The notes under the pieces are model-generated. The model searched no databases. It saw only the letters and a program-made list of their open reading frames with translations, and was not told where the DNA came from. A stretch of DNA of 64,000 bases, taken from NCBI GenBank assembly GCA_042854365.1, contig AP031437.1:992001-1056000 (forward strand), given 5' to 3'. Source of the DNA: Anaeromassilibacillus sp001305115. Its GTDB lineage: Bacteria; Bacillota; Clostridia; Oscillospirales; Acutalibacteraceae. Both the position numbers and the translations under genes were made by a program. Shown here one piece after another: positions 18,291 to 26,628 of this stretch; the stretch's first letter is position 1, and every line of letters starts with the position of its first letter.

Positions 18291-18311
18291 TTGGACGATT
18301 TAGAATAATTG

Positions 18312-18343
18312 CGACTCTGTGTGGAGCATTCCATACAGAGTCG
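18312..18343 (+). terminator. rho-independent terminator of the leuS operon
   Basis: Stem of 14 bp (18312-18325 with 18330-18343, one G-U) closed by a GCAT tetraloop and followed by TTTTGTATT. It closes the long plus-strand housekeeping run. Confidence 0.9.
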
Positions 18344-18418
18344 TTTTGTATTGTGGGATGTATAAAGGAGCTTGACAAAAGAATAAAATAGCTGAAAACA
18401 CAGGTGCCAACTTACGTT

Positions 18419-18455
18419 AAAAACGCTGCCATTGGAGACGATAGGCGGCGTTTTT
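18419..18455 (+). terminator. second hairpin downstream of leuS
   Basis: Arms 18419-18430 and 18444-18455 pair over 12 bp (one wobble) with a 13-nt loop. The A-run on one side and T-run on the other suit a bidirectional terminator. No gene between this and the leuS terminator needs it, so it may be a backup or the relic of a lost gene. The rest of 18291-18680 holds only this, the first terminator and the BlaI-type promoter. Confidence 0.5.
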
Positions 18456-18612
18456 GCGTACGAGCAAGATACTGACTCATATCAGCTCATTTCGTGCACT
18501 TCCAAATATTTTTGCCCGGAAGGAATGGGTTAGGGCAGGTTTTCAAAACCGTGAGCGTATAACGCTTGTCCAGTTTACCGGTTAGCGAAAGAAAAAACGT
18601 ACGAGAAAGACG

Positions 18613-18641
18613 TTGACAAGCGTATAAGACAGATGTATTAT
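18613..18641 (+). promoter_or_regulatory. promoter of the blaI-like/blaR-like operon
   Basis: Consensus sigma-A elements: -35 TTGACA at 18613-18618, 17-bp spacer, -10 TATTAT at 18636-18641. The -10 box lies inside the left arm of the 18-bp operator palindrome, so a bound repressor would block polymerase. Confidence 0.85.
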
Positions 18642-18666
18642 ATAATTAATAATACATCTGTCTTAT
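18624..18666. promoter_or_regulatory. BlaI/MecI-type operator, 18-bp perfect inverted repeat
   Basis: Arms 18624-18641 (ATAAGACAGATGTATTAT) and 18649-18666 are perfect reverse complements separated by 7 bp. Each arm contains the near-palindromic ACAgATGT core resembling the TACAnnTGTA boxes bound by BlaI/MecI dimers. The site covers the -10 box and the transcription start region directly ahead of the repressor gene, indicating autorepression. Confidence 0.85.
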
Positions 18667-18680
18667 TGGAGGTGAAAATT

Positions 18681-19067
18681 TTGGAGACAAGGGTTGATAA
18701 AATCTCAGATACGGAGGCGGAAATTATGAAAGTGGTTTGGAACAAGGGGGGACCTACCACATACGCTGAAATCCGCTCTGCGTTGAGCGTGAAGTTTGAT
18801 ATAGGAAATCAGAGTATCCAGACATTACTAAAACGTCTGGTTCAGAAAAAAGTTTTGAAGCAGGAAAAGCGTGAGGTATATTACTATTCTACACTTGTTT
18901 CAGAAGCCGATTATGTAAAATCTAAGACTATGGCGCTGCTCGAAAAAGTCTTTGATGGTGACGCAAAGGGCTTGTTATCTGCCCTCGTTAGTTATAAGGA
19001 AGTTACCCCGGAAGATTTGGAGGACTTATATAGGTTTTGGCAGAAAGGTAGGGAGATAGATGAATGA
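18681..19067 (+). CDS. BlaI/MecI/CopY-family transcriptional repressor
   Basis: Winged-helix repressor of the BlaI/MecI/CopY (penicillinase repressor) family. I take TTG 18681 as start, 6 nt after GGAGGTG at 18668-18674, giving 128 residues, the usual length; the frame is open upstream only through the operator. The N-terminal half is the DNA-binding domain (ISDTEAEIMKVVWNKGGPTTYAEI), with the recognition region near QSIQTLLKRLVQKKVLKQE. The C-terminal half is the dimerisation helix bundle, where BlaR1-type signalling normally cleaves the repressor. It overlaps the sensor gene by 8 nt and probably represses itself through the palindrome upstream. Confidence 0.92.
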   Translation: METRVDKISDTEAEIMKVVWNKGGPTTYAEIRSALSVKFDIGNQSIQTLLKRLVQKKVLKQEKREVYYYSTLVSEADYVKSKTMALLEKVFDGDAKGLLSALVSYKEVTPEDLEDLYRFWQKGREIDE

Positions 19068-20691
19068 GATATTTTTAATAATCCTTTCCCTTTCCATATC
19101 CGGCTCTTTAATAGCATTACTCTTACTTTTGCTAAGGCCAATTATTAAAGATCGTTTGAGTAAAATATGGCAGTATTATATTTTTTTGATTGTAATTATT
19201 CGGCTTTTGCTTCCATTTGGGCCAGAATTTAGCCTAATGAGAATGATTTTTAATCAGTTTGAAAGCCATATAACAACAACCGATGTCCCTACGTCTGCTT
19301 CAGATACGGTTCATTTTTTACGGTTGCCGGACGAAACACCACAAGAGCAAACAAATAATGAGTCTGTTTCCATGGTAACTGCTCAGGAAGATAGGAAAGA
19401 AACACTGTTAGGATGGTGGTGGCTTGCGTGGCTCGTTCCTGCCATTTTACTGTTGATCCGGAAGTTGGTCCGTTATTATCGTCAGACACGTTTTATCAAA
19501 AATAGTTCGGGTTTAATTGATGATATTCACTTGCTCAATATGTATCGCGAAACTTGCAAAATAATGGGTATCAAACACGCACCAAGCCTCGCAAAAAATG
19601 AACGGGTGCCCGCTCCTATGATTGTCGGAATCGTTCAGCCGATGGTTATTCTGCCAGACACAAGCCTAAAAGACACGGATATAAGACTTGTTATGCAACA
19701 TGAGCTAACCCATTATAAACGGTTGGATATTGTGTATAAATGGCTTGTACAGATTGCACTTTGTATCCATTGGTTTAACCCTGTTGTATATTGGGTCAGT
19801 CGTGAGATTAACCGCAACTGCGAGTTATCTTGCGACGAAGCGGTTATTAAGTGTCTAGACAAAAAAAGTAGGTTTGATTACGGAGATATGTTGCTTAACG
19901 CAATCAAGATTGACAAAATGCCGTCCCATACAACAGTCTCCCTTCTGTTGAGCGATGATGCAAAACGAATCAAAGAAAGATTAAAAGCGATCATGACATA
20001 TAAAAAACAGTCGCACAAATTGGTTATGGTTTCTGTGTTATTGGCAGTCTGTTTGCTTTTTGGTGCCGTTTGTGTAGGCTCATATACATCATCGGCGCCT
20101 AATTCTGTGCAACAAATACCGACTGATGTCGGTACCCCTAGTGCCAACAACATTACCGGAACACAGACTCAGACAACTCCTTTAGAAGTAGCGAAAAACC
20201 CAGCAATCATTGAGGAAATGGAAATGCGGTATTATGAGGACGACGATCCGGACGGTAGATGGCCTTATCTCCACTGGATCATTACCAACAATTCAGATAA
20301 GACAATAACCGATTACGAAATGGCCTGTCTTGCATATGACAAAGACGGAAATCCATTAGAACTTATTTGGCAACAAATTGCATTGACAGATGGAAACAAG
20401 GTTACTGGATTTACATCTCAAAGTGACGAATCATATGAATGGATCATTACAGAAGCGGAAAAACCATTACTACCGGGTGAAAAAGAAGATTTGAATGGTG
20501 GCTGGTCTTTATGGGATGGATGGAACCAGTCGGACGGATCCCATGAAGTAGCTTATGTGCTAGCGTGTATGAAGCAAATCACCTTTGATGACGGGACTGT
20601 ATGGGAAAACCCGGAGTATCAGAATTGGTTGTCAACATATAAGGCACAAAGTATAGCGCCGGAAATCCTTCATACTTTTTATGGTGCATAA
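19060..20691 (+). CDS. BlaR1/MecR1-like M56 membrane metallopeptidase with a non-PBP sensor domain
   Basis: Membrane sensor-protease partner of the upstream repressor. The 543-residue protein has N-terminal membrane segments at about 4-28 and 38-55, a third at 117-135, and the M56 zinc motif HELTH at 214-218. NCELSCDEAV near 253 carries the probable third ligand region, and a fourth membrane segment spans about 320-342. In true BlaR1/MecR1 the extracytoplasmic C-terminus is a class D penicillin-binding domain with SxxK. Here residues 345-543 lack that fold's motifs and read as a short beta-rich domain (WIITNNSDKTITDYEMACL, then AYDKDGNPLEL). The inducer is therefore probably not a beta-lactam. 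No beta-lactamase gene is nearby. Confidence 0.88.
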   Translation: MNEIFLIILSLSISGSLIALLLLLLRPIIKDRLSKIWQYYIFLIVIIRLLLPFGPEFSLMRMIFNQFESHITTTDVPTSASDTVHFLRLPDETPQEQTNNESVSMVTAQEDRKETLLGWWWLAWLVPAILLLIRKLVRYYRQTRFIKNSSGLIDDIHLLNMYRETCKIMGIKHAPSLAKNERVPAPMIVGIVQPMVILPDTSLKDTDIRLVMQHELTHYKRLDIVYKWLVQIALCIHWFNPVVYWVSREINRNCELSCDEAVIKCLDKKSRFDYGDMLLNAIKIDKMPSHTTVSLLLSDDAKRIKERLKAIMTYKKQSHKLVMVSVLLAVCLLFGAVCVGSYTSSAPNSVQQIPTDVGTPSANNITGTQTQTTPLEVAKNPAIIEEMEMRYYEDDDPDGRWPYLHWIITNNSDKTITDYEMACLAYDKDGNPLELIWQQIALTDGNKVTGFTSQSDESYEWIITEAEKPLLPGEKEDLNGGWSLWDGWNQSDGSHEVAYVLACMKQITFDDGTVWENPEYQNWLSTYKAQSIAPEILHTFYGA

Positions 20692-20711
20692 TATTCCCAT
20701 TGGTGATCTCA

Positions 20712-20780
20712 ATGAAAGCGGTGGTTTTATTGGGCACCGCGATTGTACTGTTAATCAAGCGAATCGATAAGATAAAATGA
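20712..20780 (+). CDS. possible 22-residue hydrophobic peptide
   Basis: Short open frame starting at ATG 20712, mostly hydrophobic with a basic end (VVLLGTAIVLLIKRIDK), shortly after the sensor gene and just before its terminator. There is no clear ribosome binding site, so it may be chance or the remnant of a longer membrane protein. Low confidence. Confidence 0.2.
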   Translation: MKAVVLLGTAIVLLIKRIDKIK

Positions 20781-20819
20781 GCCATTGGACGTCGAAAGAA
20801 CATCGGCGTCCAATGGCTC
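20779..20819 (+). terminator. bidirectional terminator after the BlaR-like gene
   Basis: Perfect 13-bp stem, 20779-20791 with 20807-20819, followed by TATTTTGG on the plus strand. It lies between the plus-strand sensor gene and the convergent minus-strand DUF1294 gene and could serve both. Confidence 0.8.
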
Positions 20820-20882
20820 TATTTTGGCAATTATCAATTATAAAGAGGATTGTTCATGATTTCTGCTACAAAGACGTTCACT

Positions 20883-21161
20883 TCAATAAAAAGGGACATA
20901 TCGAATGACTAGAAAAAATATTACCAATTGCCCCACAAAGATCGCCGGAATTCCCCACATGAATTTGCGGTGTTGCGTCTTATGATGGATCAAACGCATG
21001 GTTGTATACATTCCCAGGGAACCGCCGAGGATGGATACCCACAAAAGCGTCGCTTCTGGGACACGCCAACGATGCTGTTGGGCAGCGTGTTTGTCGCGGA
21101 TTGTCAAAATGATAGCAATCAAATTGATGAAAACCAAATAGTATATAAAACCATATCTCAT
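20883..21161 (-). CDS. DUF1294 family small membrane protein
   Basis: I start it at the ATG whose first base is 21161, 4-5 nt after a perfect AGGAGG, giving 92 residues; the frame is open upstream but overlaps the neighbour. It matches the DUF1294 pattern: a membrane segment with INLIAIILTIRDKHAAQ, then VPEATLLWVSILGGSLGMY, a MRLIHHKTQHRKFMWGIP motif and a final membrane helix. Function is unknown. Its start overlaps the stop of the upstream zinc-ribbon gene by 4 nt, so the two are translated as a pair. Confidence 0.85.
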   Translation of the reverse strand: MRYGFIYYLVFINLIAIILTIRDKHAAQQHRWRVPEATLLWVSILGGSLGMYTTMRLIHHKTQHRKFMWGIPAIFVGQLVIFFLVIRYVPFY

Positions 21162-21526
21162 GGCTTTCCTCCTAAAAAAGTGCCACACTGGGGGCAGTAC
21201 CGGCTGTTCCACTCCACATTGCATCCACAGTACGGACAACAATGTCGCCCATTTTGCCGCACAAAACGAAGTGTAGTAGGATCTGCCTGGGCATGTGGTT
21301 CCCGCTCTAGGCGCCGCCCTTCCTCCTTCGAAAGCTCATAGATGGAGCCACAATAGGGACAGGTCAAAAAATATCGCCTTCGAAATCGAAACAGCGGGAT
21401 GAAAAAAAGTGTGAACTGATGGAAACTACAGGTGAGAATAGCCCGTACAGTTCCACAGCAGGGAAGTGTACAACACCGAATACCCAGATCGCGCAAACCG
21501 CTGACAACACCAAAAATAAAAAACAT
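21158..21526 (-). CDS. zinc-ribbon membrane protein of unknown function
   Basis: I do not recognise a named family. I choose ATG at 21526, preceded by AGAGGTG (a TTG at 21553 is possible), giving 122 residues. An N-terminal hydrophobic stretch (MFFIFGVVSGLRDLG) is followed by several cysteine pairs: CCTLPCC near 19-24, CPYCGSIYELS in the middle and two C-terminal pairs, CCPYCGCNVEWN and YCPQCGTFLGG. The last four cysteines form a zinc-ribbon of the kind used as a small accessory fold. It is coupled to the DUF1294 gene by a 4-nt overlap. Confidence 0.75.
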   Translation of the reverse strand: MFFIFGVVSGLRDLGIRCCTLPCCGTVRAILTCSFHQFTLFFIPLFRFRRRYFLTCPYCGSIYELSKEEGRRLEREPHAQADPTTLRFVRQNGRHCCPYCGCNVEWNSRYCPQCGTFLGGKP

Positions 21527-21740
21527 CCGCCACACCTCTTTTTCACCGCGCAAAATGCTATAGCTGTATCCTACATGATTTGCGCGTTTCTGTCAAACGC
21601 TTTGGGGTACAATGGAAATCGGAAGCGGTAGACCCCTTTCGGATGCGCCTCTGATTTTTATTCCTGCCTTTAATGATGAGGACTACACAATCCGGCAAGT
21701 TGTGCATCCGAACCTTTAAAAGAGAAAGGATGAACAATCG

Positions 21741-23033
21741 ATGGTAATCAAGCTCTTTCACCGCCATAGCCTACTGGTGTGCATTGGACTTTTGGCAGGG
21801 GTTGTAGCTCTTTGCATGGCGGTCAACTTTTTTGGCAAAAAGGAGGATGTTCCAGCACAATCCCCTATGGGGCAATCAAGTCATGTTTCAGACCTTCAAG
21901 AGACTTCCTCTTCATCAGAAATCCCAGTAGAGCCCGCCTCAAAAGATGAAATGCGTGCAGTATGGGTTCCTTATATGAGCTTGGATATGAGCAAAGAGGT
22001 GGACAAAAGCGCCCAAGCCTTTCAAAAAAAATTTGATGCCATTGTAGAAGAAGCAAAACAGTGTGGAATGAATGCACTGGTTGTCCATGTGCGTCCATTT
22101 GGAGACGCCTTGTATCCATCGCAATATTATCCATGGTCACATATTGTAGGCGGCACCCAGGGGAGGGACCCCGGTTATGATCCATTGGAATACATGGTGG
22201 AAGCTACACACAAGGCCGAGATGGAATTCCACGCGTGGCTCAACCCGATGCGTATTCAGTCCGGCGGAGATACTCCTTCGACGTTAGCTGAGAACAACAA
22301 CTACAATGTTTGGCAAGGGGATTCCAGTAAAGCAGGCTGGACAGTTCAAACGGCATCGGGTAAATATTACAACCCTGCTTATCCAGAAGTCCGAAAACTG
22401 GTGGCAGATGGTGCAAAGGAGATTGTAGAACATTACGATGTCGATGGCATTCAGTTTGATGACTACTTCTATCCCTCAGAGGACCCAGCATTTGATGAAG
22501 CAGCGTATAATGCTTATGTGGAATCCGTCTCCACTGGCGGAAAACCCCTGTCTCTGTTGGAATGGCGTCGGGCAAATGTGAATGCAATGGTATCCCTTAC
22601 ATATAGTGAAATCAAGGGAGTAAATCCGGACGTACAGTTTGGAATCTCACCGCAGGCCAATGTTTCAAATGATCTGAAAATGGGCGCGGACGTAGAAGCC
22701 TGGTGTTCGGTGCGCGGGTATGTGGATTATATCTGTCCGCAACTTTATGTCAATTTTGAGAATCCCGTACTTCCGTACGATGTAGCCGCAGAGCAATGGC
22801 GCGAGATGACAACCGCTTCCAATGTAAAATTGTATTTTGGATTGGCAGTGTATAAAGCTGGTTCAGATGCGGACGAAGGGACATGGAAAAAAGCGGACAA
22901 TATCCTGGCACAGCAGGTTTCTCTAGGGCGCCAAGTGGAGTGCGATGGATTTATGTTCTATAGCTGGGAATATTTGAATCACGATCAGACCAAAGAAGAG
23001 GTTGAAAATGTCATGAAACAATTCGCCGGTTAA
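21741..23033 (+). CDS. GHL10-type glycoside-hydrolase-like exported protein
   Basis: Probable cell-envelope protein of the glycosyl hydrolase-like 10 (DUF187/FenI) family, whose members have a TIM barrel and are thought to act on cell-wall or other glycans. The 430-residue protein has an N-terminal hydrophobic anchor (about 12-32) and a serine/proline-rich linker. The catalytic-type domain runs from residue 70 with MRAVWVPYMSLDMS, NALVVHVRPFGDALYPS, FHAWLNPMRI and GIQFDDYFYP, followed by GISPQANVSND and DYICPQLYVNFE. The start follows AGAGAAAGGATG. Its stop shares the TTAA at 23030-23033 with the convergent mtaB stop. Confidence 0.88.
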   Translation: MVIKLFHRHSLLVCIGLLAGVVALCMAVNFFGKKEDVPAQSPMGQSSHVSDLQETSSSSEIPVEPASKDEMRAVWVPYMSLDMSKEVDKSAQAFQKKFDAIVEEAKQCGMNALVVHVRPFGDALYPSQYYPWSHIVGGTQGRDPGYDPLEYMVEATHKAEMEFHAWLNPMRIQSGGDTPSTLAENNNYNVWQGDSSKAGWTVQTASGKYYNPAYPEVRKLVADGAKEIVEHYDVDGIQFDDYFYPSEDPAFDEAAYNAYVESVSTGGKPLSLLEWRRANVNAMVSLTYSEIKGVNPDVQFGISPQANVSNDLKMGADVEAWCSVRGYVDYICPQLYVNFENPVLPYDVAAEQWREMTTASNVKLYFGLAVYKAGSDADEGTWKKADNILAQQVSLGRQVECDGFMFYSWEYLNHDQTKEEVENVMKQFAG

Positions 23034-24328
23034 ATCCCCTCAGTAAGCTTTCCATAACAACAGTCCCGATCGGCTTCGGTCAACCGGACGGGGAGAATTT
23101 GGCCTCGAAGATCTTTTGCGCTGGAAACCCTGACTGGAGTATAGTTGGCGGTGTAACCATCGTAGACGTTCACAGCGGTCTCCTGTTCGAAAAGCACGGG
23201 TGCGATGCATCCCAACTGCTTCTCGAAAAAGGCTTCTTTCGTTTGCTGGGTGACAGCAATCATTTGCCGGCTGCGTTCTTCCTTAACTCGTTGCGTGATT
23301 TGATGGGGCGCATCGTTGGCCCTTGTGCCGGGACGCCGCGAGTAGGCGAATACATGCGCCTTTGCAAAACCGATTTCCCTTGCAAAGGCCAGGGACTGGG
23401 AAAATTCTTCCTCCGTTTCCCCGGGAAAACCAACCATAATGTCCGTTGTAATGGAACAATCGGGAAAAGCTGTTCGCAAATTTTGCACGATCGTTCGATA
23501 TTCCGCTGTGGTGTAGTGGCGATTCATGCGTCGAAGGGTGGCATCACAGCCGCTTTGTAGGGAGAGATGAAACTGTGGGCAAAGTTTTTTCTGTTTGGCC
23601 AGGCGGGCGATTACGTCCGCACTGAGTTGCTCCGGTTCAAGGGAACCAAGGCGTACCCGTGCAATTCCATCCGGCCCGCATGCAGTTTCTACAGCATCGC
23701 AGAGATGCAATCCCAATTCCTGTCCGTAAGCGGAAAGATTGATGCCGGTTAAAACAATCTCCCGGTATCCGTTGGCAGCGATTTGGGCAACCTCTTCACG
23801 CAGTTCTTCCAAGGGTTTGGAACGTACTCGGCCACGAGCATAAGGAATAATACAATAGGAGCAAAAACGATTGCATCCGTCTTCGATTTTAATAAATGCA
23901 CGGGTACGTTCAAAGAAATGCTCGACCTGCATTTTTTCAAAGGTTGCGGTGTTTTCATGCGGAACAATATCCACAATGCGCTGACGCGAAGAGAGATATT
24001 GTAGAATATCTGGAACCAGTGCATGGCGGTTGGAATTCCCAAGAACAACGTCCGCATCGGTCAGTTGCGCAGCTAGCTCTGGAAAAGCCTGCGGCATACA
24101 GCCAGTCAGTACGATCACTGCGTTGGGATTTCCGCGCCGAGTGCGGTGTAGCGTTTGGCGAACCTTGTGATCGCTCGTCGAAGTGACTGTACAAGAGTTG
24201 ATGAGCACAACATCGCTTTCTACTGTGCTGTCGCATGCAGTAAAGCCAGCGCTGGCCAGCTGCTCCAACATAGCCTGCGATTCATATTGATTTACTTTAC
24301 ATCCCAGGGTGATGACGCTTACTTTCAT
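23030..24328 (-). CDS. mtaB: tRNA t6A37 methylthiotransferase MtaB
   Basis: Radical SAM enzyme that adds a 2-methylthio group to N6-threonylcarbamoyladenosine 37 of tRNA. In its 432 residues the N-terminal UPF0004 domain carries Cys10 (LGCKVNQYES), Cys46 (INSCTVTSTSD) and Cys80 (LTGCMPQ). The radical SAM CxxxCxxC is in DGCNRFCSYCIIPYARG, and a TRAM domain closes the chain. LGCKVNQYES is characteristic of MtaB/YqeV rather than MiaB. The gene is monocistronic, converging on the GHL10 gene, with its start near the promoter of the HPr-like gene. Confidence 0.95.
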   Translation of the reverse strand: MKVSVITLGCKVNQYESQAMLEQLASAGFTACDSTVESDVVLINSCTVTSTSDHKVRQTLHRTRRGNPNAVIVLTGCMPQAFPELAAQLTDADVVLGNSNRHALVPDILQYLSSRQRIVDIVPHENTATFEKMQVEHFFERTRAFIKIEDGCNRFCSYCIIPYARGRVRSKPLEELREEVAQIAANGYREIVLTGINLSAYGQELGLHLCDAVETACGPDGIARVRLGSLEPEQLSADVIARLAKQKKLCPQFHLSLQSGCDATLRRMNRHYTTAEYRTIVQNLRTAFPDCSITTDIMVGFPGETEEEFSQSLAFAREIGFAKAHVFAYSRRPGTRANDAPHQITQRVKEERSRQMIAVTQQTKEAFFEKQLGCIAPVLFEQETAVNVYDGYTANYTPVRVSSAKDLRGQILPVRLTEADRDCCYGKLTEGI

Positions 24329-24360
24329 TTTATCGCTCCTAAAAATTTACAAATTTTGTA

Positions 24361-24389
24361 TTGACCGATCGGTATGTGTGCGATATGAT
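24361..24389 (+). promoter_or_regulatory. promoter of the HPr-like gene
   Basis: -35 TTGACC at 24361-24366, 17-bp spacer, -10 TATGAT at 24384-24389, about 35 bp before the ATG with a GGAGG site between. Confidence 0.75.
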
Positions 24390-24425
24390 GGAAAAATAGA
24401 GAATAAAAGAATGGAGGTTTTTGCA

Positions 24426-24665
24426 ATGAAGCAGATACAAGTGATGCTGACCAGCATCGAAGAAGTCAAGAATTTTGTTTCCCTAACCAACAAATACCCG
24501 TTTCCTATCCAGATGACAACGGAAAAATATAAGATTGATGCAAAGTCCATTATGGGAGTGTTCAGTCTGGATCTTTCCAAACCGATCAACATTGTCGTGG
24601 AAAGCGATGCGCCGGAGGCACAGGACTTCTTGACACAGGCGGCACAGTTCCAGGCGCATTCTTAA
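24426..24665 (+). CDS. HPr-like (Crh-like) protein lacking the phosphorylatable histidine
   Basis: A 79-residue HPr-fold protein starting at ATG 24426 after ATGGAGG (the open frame extends upstream through the promoter and is not used). The second half keeps the HPr helix KSIMGVFSLDL with Ser41 in the place of regulatory Ser46 of HPr, and the final strand-helix INIVVESDAPEAQDFLTQ. The first half lacks the GLHARPA active-site segment; its place is taken by TSIEEVKNFVSL. It therefore cannot carry phosphate between enzyme I and PTS permeases, but could be a target of HPr kinase, like Bacillus Crh. It has its own promoter and terminator. Function is inferred from residues only. Confidence 0.8.
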   Translation: MKQIQVMLTSIEEVKNFVSLTNKYPFPIQMTTEKYKIDAKSIMGVFSLDLSKPINIVVESDAPEAQDFLTQAAQFQAHS

Positions 24666-24674
24666 AGGATATTG

Positions 24675-24702
24675 AAAAGCTCAGCCAACCGGCTGAGCTT
24701 TT
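24675..24702. terminator. terminator between the HPr-like gene and the ABC-F gene
   Basis: Perfect 12-bp stem 24675-24686 with 24691-24702 and an AACC loop, with a T-run on the plus strand and a matching run on the minus strand. It can serve both convergent genes. Confidence 0.88.
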
Positions 24703-24717
24703 TCTTATAAGGGAGCT

Positions 24718-26610
24718 CTATTCCCCCAATTTCTCACTCAAGGTACTCCATTCGAGAAATAGCTCATCATTTTTCACGCGCAATTCTTCCAATTTTTGCG
24801 CAAGCTCAATGGTAGCCTGATAATCGCTTGCTACTTCTGGATTCTCAAGTTCTGCCTCTGTGTTTGCAATGGCCTGTTCGGTTTCCTCAATCTGTGTTTC
24901 CAGGCGGCGCAAAGCCGCACGATCTTTGCGAATAGCAGCCTCCCGCTCTTTGCGAAGTTTATACGCGTTTACTTTCGGAGCGGCTTTTTGGGTTTCCTGA
25001 ACGGCAGTAGCCTTGGCTTTTTCCAGATAACTGTCATAGTTTCCGATGTATTCCTTCACACCTGTTTCGTCTAAGAAATAGACGCGATCTGCTATTTTAT
25101 TGATGAGATAACGGTCGTGCGATACAATCAACAATGTGCCCTCGTAACTTTGCAAAGCGGTTTCAAGCGCTTCACAGGAACCGATGTCCAAATGGTTGGT
25201 CGGTTCGTCAAGAAGCAAAAAGTTATCGCGCGAGAGCATCAAACGAAGCAATAACACACGCGCACGTTCGCCGCCGGAGAGCGAGGCAACACTTTTGAAT
25301 ACATCTTCTCCTCTAAAGAGAAAGACTGCCAAAGCGTTTCGGATTTCTGTCTGCGTCATCTGAGGATAGCTATCCCATATTTCATCCAATACGTTCTTTT
25401 CGGGATGAAGGCCTTCCTGAATCTGGTCGTAATATCCCGTCTCGATTCCTGCGCCAAAGCGAACTTCTCCCTTTGTAGGGTGATTTATCCCCAAAAGGGT
25501 CTTGAAAAGGGAGGTTTTTCCGCAACCATTGGGGCCGATTAAAAAAACCCGTTCTCCGCGGCGAATATGCATATTGACGTCTTGGAAGAGCTTTTTCTCT
25601 CCAAAAGAAAGGGACAAATTTTCCACCGAAAGCACATCATTGCCGCCACGCTGCCGGATTCCAAAATCAAAGTGGATGGATTCGACTTCTTCATCTGGAC
25701 GCTCCAATGTACTTTCCAGTCGTTCGATCATCTTCAATTTGCTTTCTGCTGTCTTGATATTCTTTTCCCGGTTCCACTGCCGCTGTTGTGCGACAATCCC
25801 TTCCAAACGGTGAATCTCGCGCGTTGTATTCTCATATTTGCGCTGGACCGCGAGGTTGTCCTCTTCCTTTTGGCGGAGATAATTGGTATAGTTCCCCTTA
25901 TAGAGGGTTAGTTTGTGATTTTCCATCTCGAAGGTACGGTTTGTAATGCGGTCCAGAAAATATCGATCATGTGAGATAACGATAAATGCGCCTGAATAGG
26001 CGCGAAGAAAATCTTCCAGCCATTCCACGGATGGAATGTCCAGATGGTTGGTTGGCTCATCCAGAAGTAGGAGGTTGGCGCCACAGAGCAACATTTTAGC
26101 CAACTGCAATTTTGCTTTTTGGCCGCCACTCAGCACACCGATCGGCATTCCCATTTGCTCATCGTCAAAACCAAGGCCCAAAAGAGTAGAACGTGCCCGT
26201 GCCCGGCAGGTGAGCCCTCCCTGGCGGACAAATTGGTCGTTGAGGAGCGCTTGCCGGTCAATCAGTTCGTCGGAAGGATGTGCTTGCAATGCATGATTGA
26301 TTTCTTCCAGTTCCTTTTCCATTGCCAGAAGGCTGGAAAAAACCGTGAGAACCTCACTATATGCACTGCGTTCCAAATCGCGACAGACATGCTGCTCCAT
26401 ATAGCCCAACACGGTGGCGTTTGCCTGATAGATTTCGCCACGATCCGCGTCAATCTCCCCAGTTAGAATCTTAAACAGCGTTGTCTTTCCTGAACCATTG
26501 ACGCCCACCAAACCGACACGGTCATTTTCCTGGATTTCAAAGGAGGCATTTTGAAATACTAAATCGGTTCCATAGGATTTATTCAAATTGCTTGCACTCA
26601 GCAAAGCCAT
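24718..26610 (-). CDS. ABC-F family ATPase (Uup/YdiF-like)
   Basis: Cytoplasmic ABC-F protein with two ATP-binding cassettes and no membrane domain; such proteins act on ribosomes (translation factors or ribosome-protecting resistance proteins). I start at ATG 26610 after AAAGGAG, giving 630 residues. Cassette 1 has GVNGSGKTT and LSGGQKAKLQLAKMLL with LLLLDEPTNHLD. The linker with its charged helices runs about 245-320. Cassette 2 has GPNGCGKTS, SLSGGERARVLLLRLML and a second LLLDEPTNHLD. A C-terminal coiled coil (about 545-630) is present. The general architecture is that of housekeeping Uup/YdiF proteins; nothing shows an antibiotic link. Confidence 0.92.
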   Translation of the reverse strand: MALLSASNLNKSYGTDLVFQNASFEIQENDRVGLVGVNGSGKTTLFKILTGEIDADRGEIYQANATVLGYMEQHVCRDLERSAYSEVLTVFSSLLAMEKELEEINHALQAHPSDELIDRQALLNDQFVRQGGLTCRARARSTLLGLGFDDEQMGMPIGVLSGGQKAKLQLAKMLLCGANLLLLDEPTNHLDIPSVEWLEDFLRAYSGAFIVISHDRYFLDRITNRTFEMENHKLTLYKGNYTNYLRQKEEDNLAVQRKYENTTREIHRLEGIVAQQRQWNREKNIKTAESKLKMIERLESTLERPDEEVESIHFDFGIRQRGGNDVLSVENLSLSFGEKKLFQDVNMHIRRGERVFLIGPNGCGKTSLFKTLLGINHPTKGEVRFGAGIETGYYDQIQEGLHPEKNVLDEIWDSYPQMTQTEIRNALAVFLFRGEDVFKSVASLSGGERARVLLLRLMLSRDNFLLLDEPTNHLDIGSCEALETALQSYEGTLLIVSHDRYLINKIADRVYFLDETGVKEYIGNYDSYLEKAKATAVQETQKAAPKVNAYKLRKEREAAIRKDRAALRRLETQIEETEQAIANTEAELENPEVASDYQATIELAQKLEELRVKNDELFLEWSTLSEKLGE

Positions 26611-26628
26611 GAAAATTCTCCTTTTGCA

